Positions 17,413 to 27,503 are shown, counted from the stretch's first letter. The stretch is 64,000 bases of DNA from Achromobacter sp. HZ34 (GCF_002209485.1 NZ_NJIX01000005.1:1-64000), one strand, 5' to 3'. Notes: a model not told the origin generated them from the sequence alone. A program made the numbers and translations.

Positions 17413-19146
17413 ATGCGCGCCTCCAACTATCACATCAATACCCTCAAAGAGGCCCCGGCCGAAGCCGAAGTCGTCAGCCATCAGCTCATGACCCGTGCGG
17501 GCATGATCCGCAAGCTGGCCGGCGGCATCTATACGTACATGCCCTTGGGCCTGCGCGTCATCCGCAAAATCGAGAATATCGTCCGGCAGGAGATGAACGC
17601 CGCCGGCGCCATCGAACTGCTGATGCCGGTGGTGCAACCCGCCGAGCTCTGGCAGGAATCGGGCCGCTGGGTGCAGTACGGCCTGGAACTGCTGCGTATC
17701 AAGGACCGCCACGACCGCGAGTTTGTCCTGCAGCCCACTTCCGAGGAAGTGATCACCGACATCGCGCGCAATGAAATCCACAGCTGGCGCCAGCTGCCGG
17801 TGAATTTCTATCACATCCAGACCAAGTTCCGGGACGAGCGTCGCCCCCGCTTCGGCCTGATGCGCGGCCGCGAATTCACCATGAAGGACGCCTACTCCTT
17901 CGACCGTGACGAAAGCAGCGCGCTGGCCAGCTACGACATCATGTATGCCGCATACATGAAGATCTTCACCCGCCTGGGCCTGGAATTCCGCGCCGTGGCG
18001 GCGGATACCGGCTCGATCGGCGGCACGCGCAGCCATGAATTCCAGGTCATCGCCGACACCGGCGAAGACCTGATCGTCTACAACCCCGACAGCCAGTACG
18101 CGGCCAATATCGAGCTGGCCGAATCCGGCCCGCTGATCGCCGAACGGGGCGCCGCCAGCCGCGCCCTGGAAGCGGTACCCACGCCGGGCGCCGCCAAGTG
18201 CGAGGACGTCGCCGCCCTGCTGCAGATTCCACTGGCAACCACGGTGAAATCCATCGTGCTGGCCACCGAGCCCGAAAAAGGCCCGGTCCAGATCTGGCTG
18301 TTGCTGCTGCGTGGCGACCACACGCTGAACGAGATCAAGGCGGCCAAGGTGGCAGGCCTGAAAGACGGCTTCCGCTTCGCCACGGAAGCCGAGATCGTCG
18401 AGCATTTTGGCTGCAAACCGGGCTATCTTGGCCCGATCAAGACGGCAAAACCCGTGCGCGTGGTGGCTGATGCCACCGTGGCGAAGATGCACGACATCGT
18501 CTGCGGCGCCAACCGCGAGGACTTCCATTACGTCGGCATGAACTGGGGCCGCGACCTGCCGGAACCGGAGGCCGTGGCCGACCTGCGCAATGTGGTGGCC
18601 GGCGACCCCGCCCCGGACGGCGCGGGCACCCTGGCGATCCAGCGCGGGATCGAGGTGGGCCATGTGTTCTTCCTGGGCACCAAGTACTCCGAAGCCCTGA
18701 AGGCGACTTTCCTGGACGAAACCGGCAAGCCCGCGGTGATCCAGATGGGTTGCTACGGCATCGGCGTGACGCGCATCGCCGCCGCGGCGATCGAGCAAAA
18801 TCACGACGACAAGGGTATTATCTGGCCCCGCCCCATTGCCCCCTTCGAAGTAGTGATTTGCCCGGTGGGTTGGGGTAAAAGTGAAACAGTTCGTAACACC
18901 GCTAACGATCTCTACGAAGCACTGCGTGAGCGTGGCATCGATGTACTGCTCGACGACCGCGACGCCCGCCCGGGTGTCATGTTCGCCGAATGGGAGCTGA
19001 TCGGTGTGCCGCTGCGAGTAACAGTTGGAGAGCGCGGTCTCAAGGATGGCGTGCTGGAATTGCAGGCCCGGCGTGAGACCGAAGCGGCCAAGGTTGGCTT
19101 GGACGAAGCGCTGGATCAGATATTGGCCAAGCTGGACACCCTTTGA
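17413..19146 (+). CDS. proS: Proline--tRNA ligase
   Basis: 577 aa, the bacterial ProS length. Class II synthetase motifs are present: motif 2 [20 protein letters not shown] and motif 3 [15 protein letters not shown]. An inserted YbaK-like editing domain (about residues 230-400, including [15 protein letters not shown]) lies between them, and the C-terminal anticodon-binding domain follows. The start at 17413 gives the conserved [15 protein letters not shown]; the frame is open further upstream into rppH but is not homologous there. The stop overlaps the ybgC TTG start. Confidence 0.95.
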   Translation: MRASNYHINTLKEAPAEAEVVSHQLMTRAGMIRKLAGGIYTYMPLGLRVIRKIENIVRQEMNAAGAIELLMPVVQPAELWQESGRWVQYGLELLRIKDRHDREFVLQPTSEEVITDIARNEIHSWRQLPVNFYHIQTKFRDERRPRFGLMRGREFTMKDAYSFDRDESSALASYDIMYAAYMKIFTRLGLEFRAVAADTGSIGGTRSHEFQVIADTGEDLIVYNPDSQYAANIELAESGPLIAERGAASRALEAVPTPGAAKCEDVAALLQIPLATTVKSIVLATEPEKGPVQIWLLLLRGDHTLNEIKAAKVAGLKDGFRFATEAEIVEHFGCKPGYLGPIKTAKPVRVVADATVAKMHDIVCGANREDFHYVGMNWGRDLPEPEAVADLRNVVAGDPAPDGAGTLAIQRGIEVGHVFFLGTKYSEALKATFLDETGKPAVIQMGCYGIGVTRIAAAAIEQNHDDKGIIWPRPIAPFEVVICPVGWGKSETVRNTANDLYEALRERGIDVLLDDRDARPGVMFAEWELIGVPLRVTVGERGLKDGVLELQARRETEAAKVGLDEALDQILAKLDTL

Positions 19147-19565
19147 TTGCTTCCCCCGCCCAGGTTTCGACGCTGGCCATCCGTGTCTACTACGAAGATA
19201 CGGATGCCGGCGGCATCGTCTTTTACGCGAACTACCTGAAGTTCATGGAGCGCGCTCGTACGGAATGGCTACGTACCCTCGGGTATGGGCAGAACCGCAT
19301 GGCCGCCGAGGCGGGACGCATCTTCGTGGTGGTCGGCCTGGACATGTCTTACCGCAGGCCGGCGCGGCTCGACGATCTGCTCACAGTTGAAACCTCGGTT
19401 ACACGTCTCGGGCGGGCTTCGATACACTTCGCGCAGCGGGTGCTTCGCGAAGGGGAACTGCTGGCCAGTGGCAACATCCAAGTAGGTTGCGTCGATGCCA
19501 GCAGCCTGCGGCCCGCCGAACTTCCCAAAGACCTTCGGGCAACACTGGAATCTATTCAGGGATAA
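19143..19565 (+). CDS. ybgC: Tol-Pal-associated acyl-CoA thioesterase YbgC
   Basis: 140 aa hot-dog-fold thioesterase, first gene of the Tol-Pal block. The catalytic Asp is D21 in [17 protein letters not shown], the YbgC signature. The start is probably the TTG at 19143, which overlaps the proS stop and implies translational coupling. Family members hydrolyse short or long acyl-CoAs; the link to the Tol system is genetic and its mechanism is unsettled. Confidence 0.9.
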   Translation: MIASPAQVSTLAIRVYYEDTDAGGIVFYANYLKFMERARTEWLRTLGYGQNRMAAEAGRIFVVVGLDMSYRRPARLDDLLTVETSVTRLGRASIHFAQRVLREGELLASGNIQVGCVDASSLRPAELPKDLRATLESIQG

Positions 19566-19567
19566 AA

Positions 19568-20242
19568 ATGCAAGCCTCCAGCGACATGTCGTTGTTTACG
19601 TTGATCGGCCACGCCAGCGTGCCGGTCCAGCTCATCATGCTGATGCTCCTGGGCATCTCCATCATGTCGTGGACGTATATTTTCGGCAAACTGATCGCCA
19701 TCAAGCGGGCGCATCAGCAGACCCGCCGTTTCGAAGACGACTTCTGGTCGGGCGGTGACCTGTCCATGCTGCAACAGGCGGTCGCCAGCCGTCGCGCCGA
19801 ACAAGGCGCGCTGGCCCGTATCTTCGATGCCGGCATGACCGAATTCCTCAAGGCCCGCCGCGGCAGCGCCAGCGCCGACGCCCTGCTGGACGGCCCCCGC
19901 CGCGCCATGCGTGCCGCCTACCAGCGCGAGATGGATGCGCTGGAGTCGCACCTGAACTTCCTCGCATCCGCCGGTTCGGTCAGCCCGTACATCGGCCTGC
20001 TGGGTACGGTCTGGGGCATCATGCACGCCTTCATCGGCCTGTCCAATATGCAGCAGGCCACGCTGGCATCGGTGGCACCGGGGATCGCCGAAGCGCTGAT
20101 CGCCACGGCCATCGGCCTGTTTGCCGCCATCCCCGCGGTGGTGGCCTACAACCGCTACACCAACGACATCGACCGCCTCTCGATCCGCTTCGACAGCTTT
20201 GTCGATGAGTTCCTGAACATTCTGCAACGGCAGGTGCGCTAA
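19568..20242 (+). CDS. tolQ: Tol-Pal system inner-membrane protein TolQ
   Basis: 224 aa with three transmembrane segments (about 15-40, 140-160, 175-200). TolQ and TolR form the proton-driven motor that energises TolA. The start at 19568 follows a purine-rich GGGATAAAA stretch two bases past ybgC; a longer frame to 19487 lies inside ybgC. The conserved SVSPYIGLLGTVWGIMHAF and ATAIGLFAAIPAVVAYNRY mark TolQ/ExbB. The last base of its stop overlaps the tolR ATG. Confidence 0.95.
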   Translation: MQASSDMSLFTLIGHASVPVQLIMLMLLGISIMSWTYIFGKLIAIKRAHQQTRRFEDDFWSGGDLSMLQQAVASRRAEQGALARIFDAGMTEFLKARRGSASADALLDGPRRAMRAAYQREMDALESHLNFLASAGSVSPYIGLLGTVWGIMHAFIGLSNMQQATLASVAPGIAEALIATAIGLFAAIPAVVAYNRYTNDIDRLSIRFDSFVDEFLNILQRQVR

Positions 20243-20727
20243 TGGGATCGATGCGTTCGGGCGGCCGCGCCGGCCGCCGCATGAAGTCCGACATCAATGT
20301 GGTGCCCTACATCGATGTGATGCTGGTGCTGCTGGTGATCTTCATGGTCACCGCGCCCCTGATCACGCCCGGGCTGATCAACCTGCCTTCGGTGGGCGCG
20401 GCCTCCGATGTGCCGGTCAAGCCGCTGGAAGTGCAGATTTCGTCCAATGGCGAGATCGCGTTGCGCATGCGTGAGCCGGGCGCGAACCCGGAAACCATTG
20501 CCCGCGCCGACCTGGTCAACCAGGTGCGCCAGCGCATCACCAACGAAACCCCGGTGGTGATCGCGGCCGACGGCAAGGTGCCTTACGAATCGGTGATGAA
20601 GGTCATGGACGAGCTGCGCGTCAATGGCGTGACGCGGTTGGGCCTGCTGGTCGACCAGCAGTCCTCGACCGGCGCCGCGGCCAGCGCCGCGGGCCAGCCG
20701 CAGGCACAACCGGCCCGCCGCCGCTAA
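20242..20727 (+). CDS. tolR: Tol-Pal system protein TolR
   Basis: 161 aa with one N-terminal transmembrane segment containing the essential aspartate, D25 in [18 protein letters not shown], which carries protons through the TolQR channel. The periplasmic domain ends in [10 protein letters not shown], followed by an Ala/Gln/Arg tail. It overlaps tolQ by one base. Confidence 0.94.
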   Translation: MGSMRSGGRAGRRMKSDINVVPYIDVMLVLLVIFMVTAPLITPGLINLPSVGAASDVPVKPLEVQISSNGEIALRMREPGANPETIARADLVNQVRQRITNETPVVIAADGKVPYESVMKVMDELRVNGVTRLGLLVDQQSSTGAAASAAGQPQAQPARRR

Positions 20728-20777
20728 GGCGGTCCGCCGCCGTACCGCGCCCGCCGAACCTTCCACTGCACTATTCA

Positions 20778-21971
20778 ATGACGCCTCCTCCGATCATCAA
20801 ACATCACAGCGGTCCGCCCGAGCGCCCGCCTGCCCAGGACAACTGGAAGGCGCTGGGGCTGGCTTTGCTGGCCCACCTGCTGTTGTTCCTGATCCTGATC
20901 TTCAGCGTCAATTGGCATACGGAAAATCCGGGCCCGGTGCAGGTGCAGCTGTGGGCCAAGGGCGATACGCCCGACGCCGTGCCGCCGCCCCCGCAGCCGC
21001 AACCCAAGCCGCAGCCCCAGCCGGAACCGCAACCGCAGACACCGCCGCCGCCGCCGCCCCAGCCCGCGCCTGCCCCGCCGCCGCCCACGCCGGCGCCGCA
21101 AGCCCAGCCCAAGGACGAGCCGGACCCGGAGATCGCGCTGGAAGAGGCGCGCAAGAAGAAGGAACAGGAAGAGAAGGACCGCCAGGCCGCGGAAGCGGCC
21201 AAGGAGAAGGCGCGCCTGGAACAGGAACGCAAGGAAGCGGCCGAGAAGGAAAAGGCCAAGCTGGAACAACAGCGCAAGGACGCCGAGAAAGCGGCCGCGG
21301 CGAAGGCGGCCGCGGATAAAGCCGCTGCCGACAAGGCCGCGGCGGATAAGGCGGCCGCTGAAAAGGCGGCGGCTGAAAAAGCCGCTGCCGACAAGGCTGC
21401 CGCTGACAAGGCTGCCGCCGAGAAAGCCGCTGCCGACAAGGCCGCTGCCGAGAAGAAAGCCAAGGACGATGCTGCCAAGAAGGCGGCTGCGGACAAGGCC
21501 GCGGCGGACAAGGCTGCCGCCGATAAAGCGGCTGCTGAAAAAGCGGCTGCCGAAAAAGCCGCTGCCGAGAAGGCGGCCGCCGCCAAGAAGGCCGCGGCCG
21601 ACAAGGCGCTGCGCGACGCCTTCCGCAACGACGCCATGGGCGCCGCCGGCATACCAAACGGCACCGCCGACCGCAATCAGGCAGGTGGTGGACGTGACGA
21701 CGGCTACGGCGCCAAAGTACGGGCCTGCATCCAGCCTGGCGTGTCGTACCCGACACCGCCGCGCGCGGGCTCGGCCAATCCGACAACTGAATACCGGGTA
21801 CAGTTACGTTCGGATGGAAGCGTTGGGGGACTTACCCTGACGCGCTCTTCGGGCAACACGGGTTTCGACCGCGCGGTCGAGACCGGGATCCGCCGCTGCA
21901 ATCCGTTCCCCAAGCCTTCGACTGGACGGTACGAGCCGCTGATCGACGTAATTTATCGAATGTACGACTGA
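20778..21971 (+). CDS. tolA: Tol-Pal system protein TolA
   Basis: 397 aa. N-terminal transmembrane helix ([20 protein letters not shown]), a Pro/Gln-rich spacer (about 65-115), a long Ala/Lys/Asp/Glu helical domain (about 120-285) built of AADKAAAEK-type repeats, and a C-terminal globular domain from about 305 that contacts Pal and TolB. It spans the periplasm and transmits force from TolQR. The central repeats are normal for the family. The gap to tolR is 50 bp. Confidence 0.93.
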   Translation: MTPPPIIKHHSGPPERPPAQDNWKALGLALLAHLLLFLILIFSVNWHTENPGPVQVQLWAKGDTPDAVPPPPQPQPKPQPQPEPQPQTPPPPPPQPAPAPPPPTPAPQAQPKDEPDPEIALEEARKKKEQEEKDRQAAEAAKEKARLEQERKEAAEKEKAKLEQQRKDAEKAAAAKAAADKAAADKAAADKAAAEKAAAEKAAADKAAADKAAAEKAAADKAAAEKKAKDDAAKKAAADKAAADKAAADKAAAEKAAAEKAAAEKAAAAKKAAADKALRDAFRNDAMGAAGIPNGTADRNQAGGGRDDGYGAKVRACIQPGVSYPTPPRAGSANPTTEYRVQLRSDGSVGGLTLTRSSGNTGFDRAVETGIRRCNPFPKPSTGRYEPLIDVIYRMYD

Positions 21972-21987
21972 CAGGAGATTGCCTTTC

Positions 21988-23301
21988 ATGACCCCCGTCT
22001 CTAGCCGACCTGCGCAATACGCCGCATTGCGGATGTATGCCCTTGGCCTGCTGCTGTTGCTGGCGGCCCTGTTCGTCGGGCGACCGGCCCATGCGCAACT
22101 GCGCGTGGACATTTCCGGCACCGGCGCAACCCAATATCCCGTGGCAATTGCCGACTTCGCCGTGGACGACGCCCACGGCCGCGCCCTGGCCGAAGTGATT
22201 CGTGCCGATTTGAACCGCACCGGCCAATTCCGCCTGATCAACGCCGCCGGCGCCGGCCTGAACGTCGACAGCCCCGTGGCCTATGACGACTGGCGTGGCA
22301 AGGGCGCTGACTTCATCGCCTACGGCAGCATCCAGCGTGGCGCCGATGGCCGTTACGACGTCCGCTACCGCCTGGCCGACACGGTCAAGAAGGGCCAGCT
22401 GGACGGCGTGGCCTTCTCGGGCTCCGAACAGGAACTGCGGCGCGTCGCGCACCAGATCGCCGACCGCATTTACGAAAAAATTACGGGCGTGCGTGGTGTG
22501 TTCTCCACCCGTATCGCTTATGTCCTGAAGCTGGGCAGCACCTACGAATTGCAGGTTGCCGACGCTGACGGCCAGAACCCGCAGGTCGCCCTGCGCTCGC
22601 GCGAACCCATCATTTCGCCGGCATGGTCGCCGGATGGCAGCCGCCTGGCCTACGTCAGTTTCGAATCCGGCAAGCCGGTGGTGTACATCCGCACGCTGTC
22701 TTCGACGGCGCGTGTGCCGATCGCCAACTACAAGGGCAACAACAGTGCGCCCGCCTGGTCGCCGGACGGCAGCATGCTGGCCGTGGCCCTGACCCGCGAC
22801 GGCCTGTCCCAGATCTATGTCTTGAATGCCGACGGCTCGAACCTGCGCCGTATCACCCGCTCGCCGGGCATCGATACGGAACCCGCGTTCACGCCTGACG
22901 GACGTTCCCTGGTTTTCACGAGTGACCGTAGCGGCGGCCCGCAGATCTACCAAGTAGGTCTGGACGGTGGCGAGCCACGCCGTTTGACTTTTAACGGTGG
23001 TTACAACATCTCACCCCGAATTTCCCCAGACGGTTCGACGCTCCTGTACGTTGCTAGACGAGACGGTGCATTTCGCATCGCTTCGTTAAACCTGTCGTCC
23101 GGAAGCGAGACCTTGTTGACTGATGGTCGTGACGATCAGTCTCCCAGTTTCGCCCCGAACGGAATGCAGGTACTCTACGCCGCCATCCAAGGCGGACGTA
23201 GTGTCCTTGCGGGGGTATCGAGTGACGGCCGCGTACGGCAGACGCTTTCGGTACTGAATGGGGAAATACGTGAACCAACTTGGGGCCCATTTACCCGATA
23301 A
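21988..23301 (+). CDS. tolB: Tol-Pal system periplasmic protein TolB
   Basis: 437 aa from the ATG at 21988, with AGGAG ten bases upstream. A signal peptide (LGLLLLLAALFVGRPAHAQ) precedes the mature start AQLRVDISG. It has an N-terminal alpha/beta domain, then a C-terminal beta-propeller with repeats of the type ISPAWSPDGSRLAYVSFESG and NSAPAWSPDGSMLAVAL. TolB binds Pal and TolA and regulates Pal cycling. Eight bases past the tolA stop there is a TTG that is too near the ribosome site to be the start. Confidence 0.95.
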   Translation: MTPVSSRPAQYAALRMYALGLLLLLAALFVGRPAHAQLRVDISGTGATQYPVAIADFAVDDAHGRALAEVIRADLNRTGQFRLINAAGAGLNVDSPVAYDDWRGKGADFIAYGSIQRGADGRYDVRYRLADTVKKGQLDGVAFSGSEQELRRVAHQIADRIYEKITGVRGVFSTRIAYVLKLGSTYELQVADADGQNPQVALRSREPIISPAWSPDGSRLAYVSFESGKPVVYIRTLSSTARVPIANYKGNNSAPAWSPDGSMLAVALTRDGLSQIYVLNADGSNLRRITRSPGIDTEPAFTPDGRSLVFTSDRSGGPQIYQVGLDGGEPRRLTFNGGYNISPRISPDGSTLLYVARRDGAFRIASLNLSSGSETLLTDGRDDQSPSFAPNGMQVLYAAIQGGRSVLAGVSSDGRVRQTLSVLNGEIREPTWGPFTR

Positions 23302-23332
23302 CACGTGTGACTCTCTCTTCAAAGGAACTATC

Positions 23333-23836
23333 ATGAAGTCGCGCATTGCCAAAAGCTTGACCATTGCCGCTCTGGCCGCCACGCTGGCAGCTTGCAGCTC
23401 CGTCCCTCTCGACGATAAAGCGGGTCAGGGCGCTGGCGCTGGCCAAGGCTCGTCCGCCAACACCGGCGAGATCCTTGATCCCTTCAACCCGCAAAGCATC
23501 CTGGCGCAACAACGCTCGGTGTACTTTGACTTCGACAGCTACACGGTGTCGGACCAGTACCGCGGTCTCGTGGAAACCCACGCCCGCTACCTGGCTTCGC
23601 ATCCGCAGCAGCGCGTGAAAGTCGAAGGCAATACCGACGAACGCGGTGGTGCTGAGTACAACTTGGCCCTCGGCCAGCGCCGTGCGGACGCCGTTCGCCG
23701 CACGATGACGCTGCTGGGCGTCAGCGATCAGCAGATCGAAACCATCAGCTTCGGCAAGGAAAAGCCGAAGTCGACGGGTTCGTCGGAAGCCGATTTCGCC
23801 GAAAACCGCCGCGCGGACATCAACTATCTGCGTTAA
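23333..23836 (+). CDS. pal: Peptidoglycan-associated lipoprotein Pal
   Basis: 167 aa outer-membrane lipoprotein. The lipobox LAAC places the lipidated Cys at residue 21. The C-terminal OmpA-like domain has YFDFDSYTV, VEGNTDERGGAEYNLALGQRRA and ENRRADI, which bind diaminopimelate in peptidoglycan. The start at 23333 gives the lipoprotein signal; the frame is open back into tolB. A terminator-like hairpin follows. Confidence 0.96.
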   Translation: MKSRIAKSLTIAALAATLAACSSVPLDDKAGQGAGAGQGSSANTGEILDPFNPQSILAQQRSVYFDFDSYTVSDQYRGLVETHARYLASHPQQRVKVEGNTDERGGAEYNLALGQRRADAVRRTMTLLGVSDQQIETISFGKEKPKSTGSSEADFAENRRADINYLR

Positions 23837-23862
23837 TCTCAATAACGCCTGATATTTGATAG

Positions 23863-23917
23863 CCCCACAATGCGTCGGGACGGTCTATTGGCCGCCCGAC
23901 GCTTGTTTTTTGTGGGG
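23863..23917 (+). terminator. Terminator/attenuator between pal and cpoB
   Basis: Inner stem GCGTCGGG / CCCGACGC followed by TTGTTTTTT, nested in an outer pairing CCCCACA / TGTGGGG. It lies inside the tol-pal operon, so cpoB is probably expressed by read-through or from its own promoter. Confidence 0.75.
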
Positions 23918-23941
23918 TCCCTTTCTTTCCCAGGAATTTTT

Positions 23942-24628
23942 ATGAGCGATCGAGTATCCCCTTTGCGTGCCCTGGCAGCGGCCGCCGGCCTGGCTTTCGG
24001 CGTTCTGTCCTTCCCCGCCCACGCATTTGCCGATGACGAAGCGCGCAAGGCCATTCTTGATCTGCGCCAGCAAGTCCAGCAACAGAACGACCAGAACGTG
24101 CGCGCGCGGCTGCAACTGGCAGACCAGATCCAGTCGCTGCAGACACAGATCCAGCAGTTGCAGAACCAGCTTGAACTGGCCACCCGCCAGCCCGCCGGCG
24201 GCAACAAGGCAGGCGGCAATCCGGCCGATACCGGCAGCGCCACCGCTGGCGACCCGCAAGAACAATCCGCTTATGACGGCGCCATCGACATGTACCGCAA
24301 AGGCCAGTACAAGGATGCCGCCGAGTCCCTGACCGCGTTCACCGCGCTGTATCCCAATAGCGAACTGGTGCCGTCCGCCCAGTTCTATCTGGGCAGCAGC
24401 CGCTACGCGCAGAAGGACTTCAAAGGCGCCATCGAGCAACTCAACAACATGGTGCAGAAGTCGCCTGACAATGCCCGCGCTCCCGACGCCCTGCTGGTCG
24501 TCGCCGGCAGCCAGATCGAGTTGAACAACCGTGCCGGTGCCAAGACGACGCTGCAACGCATCGTCAAGGACTACCCCACCACGCCGGCCGCCACCACGGC
24601 GAAGAGCCGCCTGCAATTGCTGCAGTAA
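23942..24628 (+). CDS. cpoB: Cell division coordinator CpoB (YbgF)
   Basis: 228 aa periplasmic protein. A signal peptide (ALAAAAGLAFGVLSFPAHAFA) leads into a Gln-rich trimeric coiled coil (about 35-85), a Gly/Asn/Pro linker and C-terminal TPR repeats (YDGAIDMYRKGQYKDAAESL, SRYAQKDFKGAIEQLNNM). CpoB links Tol-driven outer-membrane constriction with PBP1B activity. The start at 23942 avoids translating the terminator hairpin, which lies in the open frame from 23870. Confidence 0.92.
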   Translation: MSDRVSPLRALAAAAGLAFGVLSFPAHAFADDEARKAILDLRQQVQQQNDQNVRARLQLADQIQSLQTQIQQLQNQLELATRQPAGGNKAGGNPADTGSATAGDPQEQSAYDGAIDMYRKGQYKDAAESLTAFTALYPNSELVPSAQFYLGSSRYAQKDFKGAIEQLNNMVQKSPDNARAPDALLVVAGSQIELNNRAGAKTTLQRIVKDYPTTPAATTAKSRLQLLQ

Positions 24629-24756
24629 ATGGGGATTTGAAGGGGCTACGCCCCTTCACCCCAACCGCGGCCCTGCGGCCTTGGCGGCCCAGATGCCCCC
24701 TTCAGCGCTGTCGCCATCCGGCCTTGTGGTCGTGTGGCGTTTTTTTTCGCCTGTGA

Positions 24757-26547
24757 TCAGGCGAAGGTGAACTCGAAGGTGTGGCCGAAGCGCGCTGGGG
24801 CGGTGTAGACCAGGCGGGTGGTCCGGCCAACCTGGCGGCGGTCCGTGCCGACATGGGGGATGGTGGCGGCGCTCCAGCCGCCACTGTCGTCAGTGGCTCG
24901 CAACACGCCAACGGCACGGCCATCGCACTTGAGAAGAATGAGGATGCCCGCGTCGATTTCCGCGAACGTGACCGCGGGGGACAGGACAAATCCGTGCATG
25001 CCCAGACACGCCTGACCGTCCAGGCCGCTCCTGCCATCGGGGCGGTCGGGGCGGTCGGGGCCGCTCCTGCCATCGCCTTCCCTCCTCCCTGCACTTGCTC
25101 CTACATCTCCTTCTGCACTCCCCATTTTCCCGGCCCCAACCTTGTCCGACACCCTGATCCAATCGGTGAGCGTCAGCCTGTTGCCCGTCAGCGTCCAGCA
25201 CCGGCGGACGATGACGCCCGGAATGCGGGAATGGCTACCTCTCAGCTCGAAGCCGCCGGCATGGCATGACCACTCCCGCAGGCTGGATCCAGAAGGTCCT
25301 TGGCCTCTGTCGCCAAAGGGCCGGCCCTGTACCGTCACGACGCTGTGGACGTCCGCCGAGCCCAGCAACTTCGCCACGTCGGGCTTGGCCGAGTCGCTAT
25401 AGCCAGGGTCATCGAAAATCATATTGCCGGCCAGTTCCAGGCAGAACGAGAGATCATCGTCCTGCTTGTGGCGGCCGGAGTTCCAGGAACCGGTCGCCAC
25501 GAAATGCACACGCGCCGCGCCCGCGCCACGGCTGTACGAAAAAAAGCCGCCCTTGCAATAAATCCGCTCAGGTCCCGCCCCGGCCTCCGCCGTCCCGACC
25601 AGGGCAGGATCGATCTCCGGATGCGCCTCCAGGATCGCGCGGTTCGGCAGGCGAAAAGAATCGCCCAAGGGAAAGAACTGGCCGTTCGACCGTGTGAAGT
25701 GCGAAAACATCTCGCGCGACGCCTGGGCCAGGAAGTCCTGTTGGGAGTCCTGTTGGGAGTCCTGTTGGGAGTCCTGTTGGGAGTCCTGTTGGGAGTCCTG
25801 TTGCAAGCCTTCTTGCAAGCCTTGTTGCAAGCCCTGTCCCAAGCCCTGTCCCAAGCCCAGTCGGGAGCCCCGTTGCAATCCTTTCTCCACGCGCTGGCGG
25901 TCGGCCGCCCCCGCGGCAGCCGCGCGCAGGAAGCGCATGACGACCGGATAGTTGTGCTCCTGGTACGACACGGAGTGCTCGCGCGTCGTCCCCGCCTCGT
26001 CATACAGGGCGGCCTGCGAGGCCATGCCGCGGCGCACGACGAACTCGCGCAGGTTCGCGTCGTCCGACACCATGGTCCCGAGCGTTTCCAGGGCCTCCAG
26101 TATCGCCGTGTCGGCCATCACCCCATGGTTGTGCCATGGCCGGTACACCTCGGGCGACAGCAGCGCAGCCATGTCCTCGCGCATCAGGCGCTCGCACAGC
26201 GCGACCGCGTCCTTGTCTTCCAGTGCCAGGAATACGGCGCGGAATGCGCCGACATTTTCCAGTCGCAACGTCGTCGTGTGATCGCCGATCCGGGAACCGA
26301 CCATGGGATTGGCCCGCTTCCGGATGAAATGGAAGTCATGGAAATCCACGAGGAAGGCCCGCAGCACGGCCGGCGCCAGCACGTCCATCCATCTCAAACT
26401 GAGCAAATGATGCCGCCAATTGAGGATATCGAAGGGATCCATGGCCCAGTCGACGGGGACCCGCAGTTCGACGGCACCCAACTTGCGATAGTCGAGACTG
26501 TATGTTGCCCCCACGTCCCCCTCCCTGAGGGGATCACATGCCGCCAT
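24757..26547 (-). CDS. Heparinase II/III-family protein with internal tandem repeats
   Basis: About 596 aa from the ATG at 26547 (MAACDPLREGDVG), preceded by GAGAGG. The N-terminal half is an alpha/alpha barrel with the family's catalytic-type motif REHSVSYQEHNYPVV, containing the expected Tyr and His; the C-terminal half is a beta sandwich (KGGFFSYSRG, HKQDDDLSFCLEL, IFDDPGYSD). Such enzymes cleave uronic-acid polysaccharides. No signal peptide is visible. Two low-complexity inserts come from DNA repeats: Gly-Leu-Gln then QQDS units at about 225-275, and a Gly/Asp/Arg/Pro insert at about 485-515. The substrate is unknown. Divergent from an alpha/beta hydrolase. Confidence 0.78.
   Translation of the reverse strand: MAACDPLREGDVGATYSLDYRKLGAVELRVPVDWAMDPFDILNWRHHLLSLRWMDVLAPAVLRAFLVDFHDFHFIRKRANPMVGSRIGDHTTTLRLENVGAFRAVFLALEDKDAVALCERLMREDMAALLSPEVYRPWHNHGVMADTAILEALETLGTMVSDDANLREFVVRRGMASQAALYDEAGTTREHSVSYQEHNYPVVMRFLRAAAAGAADRQRVEKGLQRGSRLGLGQGLGQGLQQGLQEGLQQDSQQDSQQDSQQDSQQDSQQDFLAQASREMFSHFTRSNGQFFPLGDSFRLPNRAILEAHPEIDPALVGTAEAGAGPERIYCKGGFFSYSRGAGAARVHFVATGSWNSGRHKQDDDLSFCLELAGNMIFDDPGYSDSAKPDVAKLLGSADVHSVVTVQGRPFGDRGQGPSGSSLREWSCHAGGFELRGSHSRIPGVIVRRCWTLTGNRLTLTDWIRVSDKVGAGKMGSAEGDVGASAGRREGDGRSGPDRPDRPDGRSGLDGQACLGMHGFVLSPAVTFAEIDAGILILLKCDGRAVGVLRATDDSGGWSAATIPHVGTDRRQVGRTTRLVYTAPARFGHTFEFTFA
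25023..25075. repeat. Direct repeat plus 9-bp tandem repeat inside the heparinase gene
   Basis: A 17-bp direct repeat, GGCCGCTCCTGCCATCG, at 25023-25039 and 25059-25075, flanks tandem copies of GGGGCGGTC. The encoded linker is rich in Gly, Asp, Arg and Pro. All units keep the frame. Confidence 0.85.
25729..25880. repeat. 12-bp minisatellite inside the heparinase gene
   Basis: Five exact copies of GTCCTGTTGGGA (25735-25794) plus a partial copy encode QQDS repeats. Degenerate 12-bp units (such as TTGCAAGCCTTC and TCCCAAGCCCTG) continue to about 25880 and encode Leu-Gln-Gly-rich sequence. Because the unit is 12 bp, copy-number change alters length by four residues and never shifts the frame. 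Confidence 0.9.
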
Positions 26548-26666
26548 AAGGCCTCTCTCGGGAATGTTTTTCTGAGCAGCAGATATCGATCCGTCGAAGC
26601 TACCCGCGGCACGACGGTGCGTCAATCGAGCCTTGGCTTTAGTTACTGGAGCGCTAGAATCGCCCC

Positions 26667-27503
26667 ATGCGATCCGAATACACACCTGACATCCTGCACG
26701 CCAAGCTCGGCGACCAGACGCTGGCCTACGCCACCGCCGGCCAGGGCACGCCCCTGCTGTTCCTGCACGGCTCACTGTGCGACCTGCGCTACTGGAAATA
26801 CCAGATGCCGCCGCTGGCGCGCTGCTACCAGACGTTCAGCGTCAGCCTGCGCCATTACTGGCCGGAAAACTGGAACGGCGACGGCGACGATTTCTCGCTG
26901 CAACAGCATGTCGACGACATGGCCGCCTTCCTGCAGGAAGTGGCCGCGGGCCGTGCCGCCCATGTGGTCGGGCATTCGCGGGGCGGCCGCGTGGCCTTCG
27001 AACTGGCGCGCCAGCATCCGGCGCTGGTGCGCAGCCTGGTACTGGCCGATCCCGGCCTGTCGCTCAGCGACGAAGAGGACCGCCGCGGCGACTTCCGCCT
27101 GCACGCCATGGAAGCGATCCGCGCCGGCGACGTCGAAGGCGGCCTGGCCTTGTTCATCGACACGGTGACCGGCCCCGACACCTGGCGCCGCATGGTGCCC
27201 TGGTTCAAGGACATGGTGATCGACAATGCCAACACCCTGCTGGGCCAGGGCCGCGAAGCTGGCTATCGGCTGCAGGAGAGCGCCGCACGCGCGCTGGACA
27301 AGCCCGTCCTGTTGATCGGTGGCGCGCTCAGCCCCGCCCCCTACCCTGCCATCCTGGACATCCTGCAGAACCTGCTGCCCAATGTGCGCCGGCTGGATAT
27401 TCCCGGGTCGTCCCACGGCATGAACCTGGGCAATCCGCGCGCTTTCAACCATGCGCTGCTGGACTTCCTGGCGGCCTGTGAGCACAGCCCGGCCTGCGCA
27501 TGA
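26667..27503 (+). CDS. Alpha/beta hydrolase
   Basis: 278 aa. The nucleophile elbow GHSRGG places the catalytic Ser at residue 104, the oxyanion region is LLFLHGSLCD near residue 35, and the His is in GSSHGMNLGN near the C-terminus. No signal peptide, so cytoplasmic. It belongs to the broad esterase/haloperoxidase-like group; the substrate cannot be read. It diverges from the heparinase gene over 119 bp and precedes the MgtC-like gene by 55 bp. Confidence 0.85.
   Translation: MRSEYTPDILHAKLGDQTLAYATAGQGTPLLFLHGSLCDLRYWKYQMPPLARCYQTFSVSLRHYWPENWNGDGDDFSLQQHVDDMAAFLQEVAAGRAAHVVGHSRGGRVAFELARQHPALVRSLVLADPGLSLSDEEDRRGDFRLHAMEAIRAGDVEGGLALFIDTVTGPDTWRRMVPWFKDMVIDNANTLLGQGREAGYRLQESAARALDKPVLLIGGALSPAPYPAILDILQNLLPNVRRLDIPGSSHGMNLGNPRAFNHALLDFLAACEHSPACA

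Noticed and set aside
21290-21610. Possible minisatellite in tolA
   Set aside because: Ala/Lys/Asp/Glu repeats with varied codons are normal for TolA domain II.
24721-24765. T-run and dyad near the heparinase stop as a terminator
   Set aside because: The T-run precedes the stem on the plus strand and becomes A-run after the stem on the minus strand, so neither direction gives a proper terminator.
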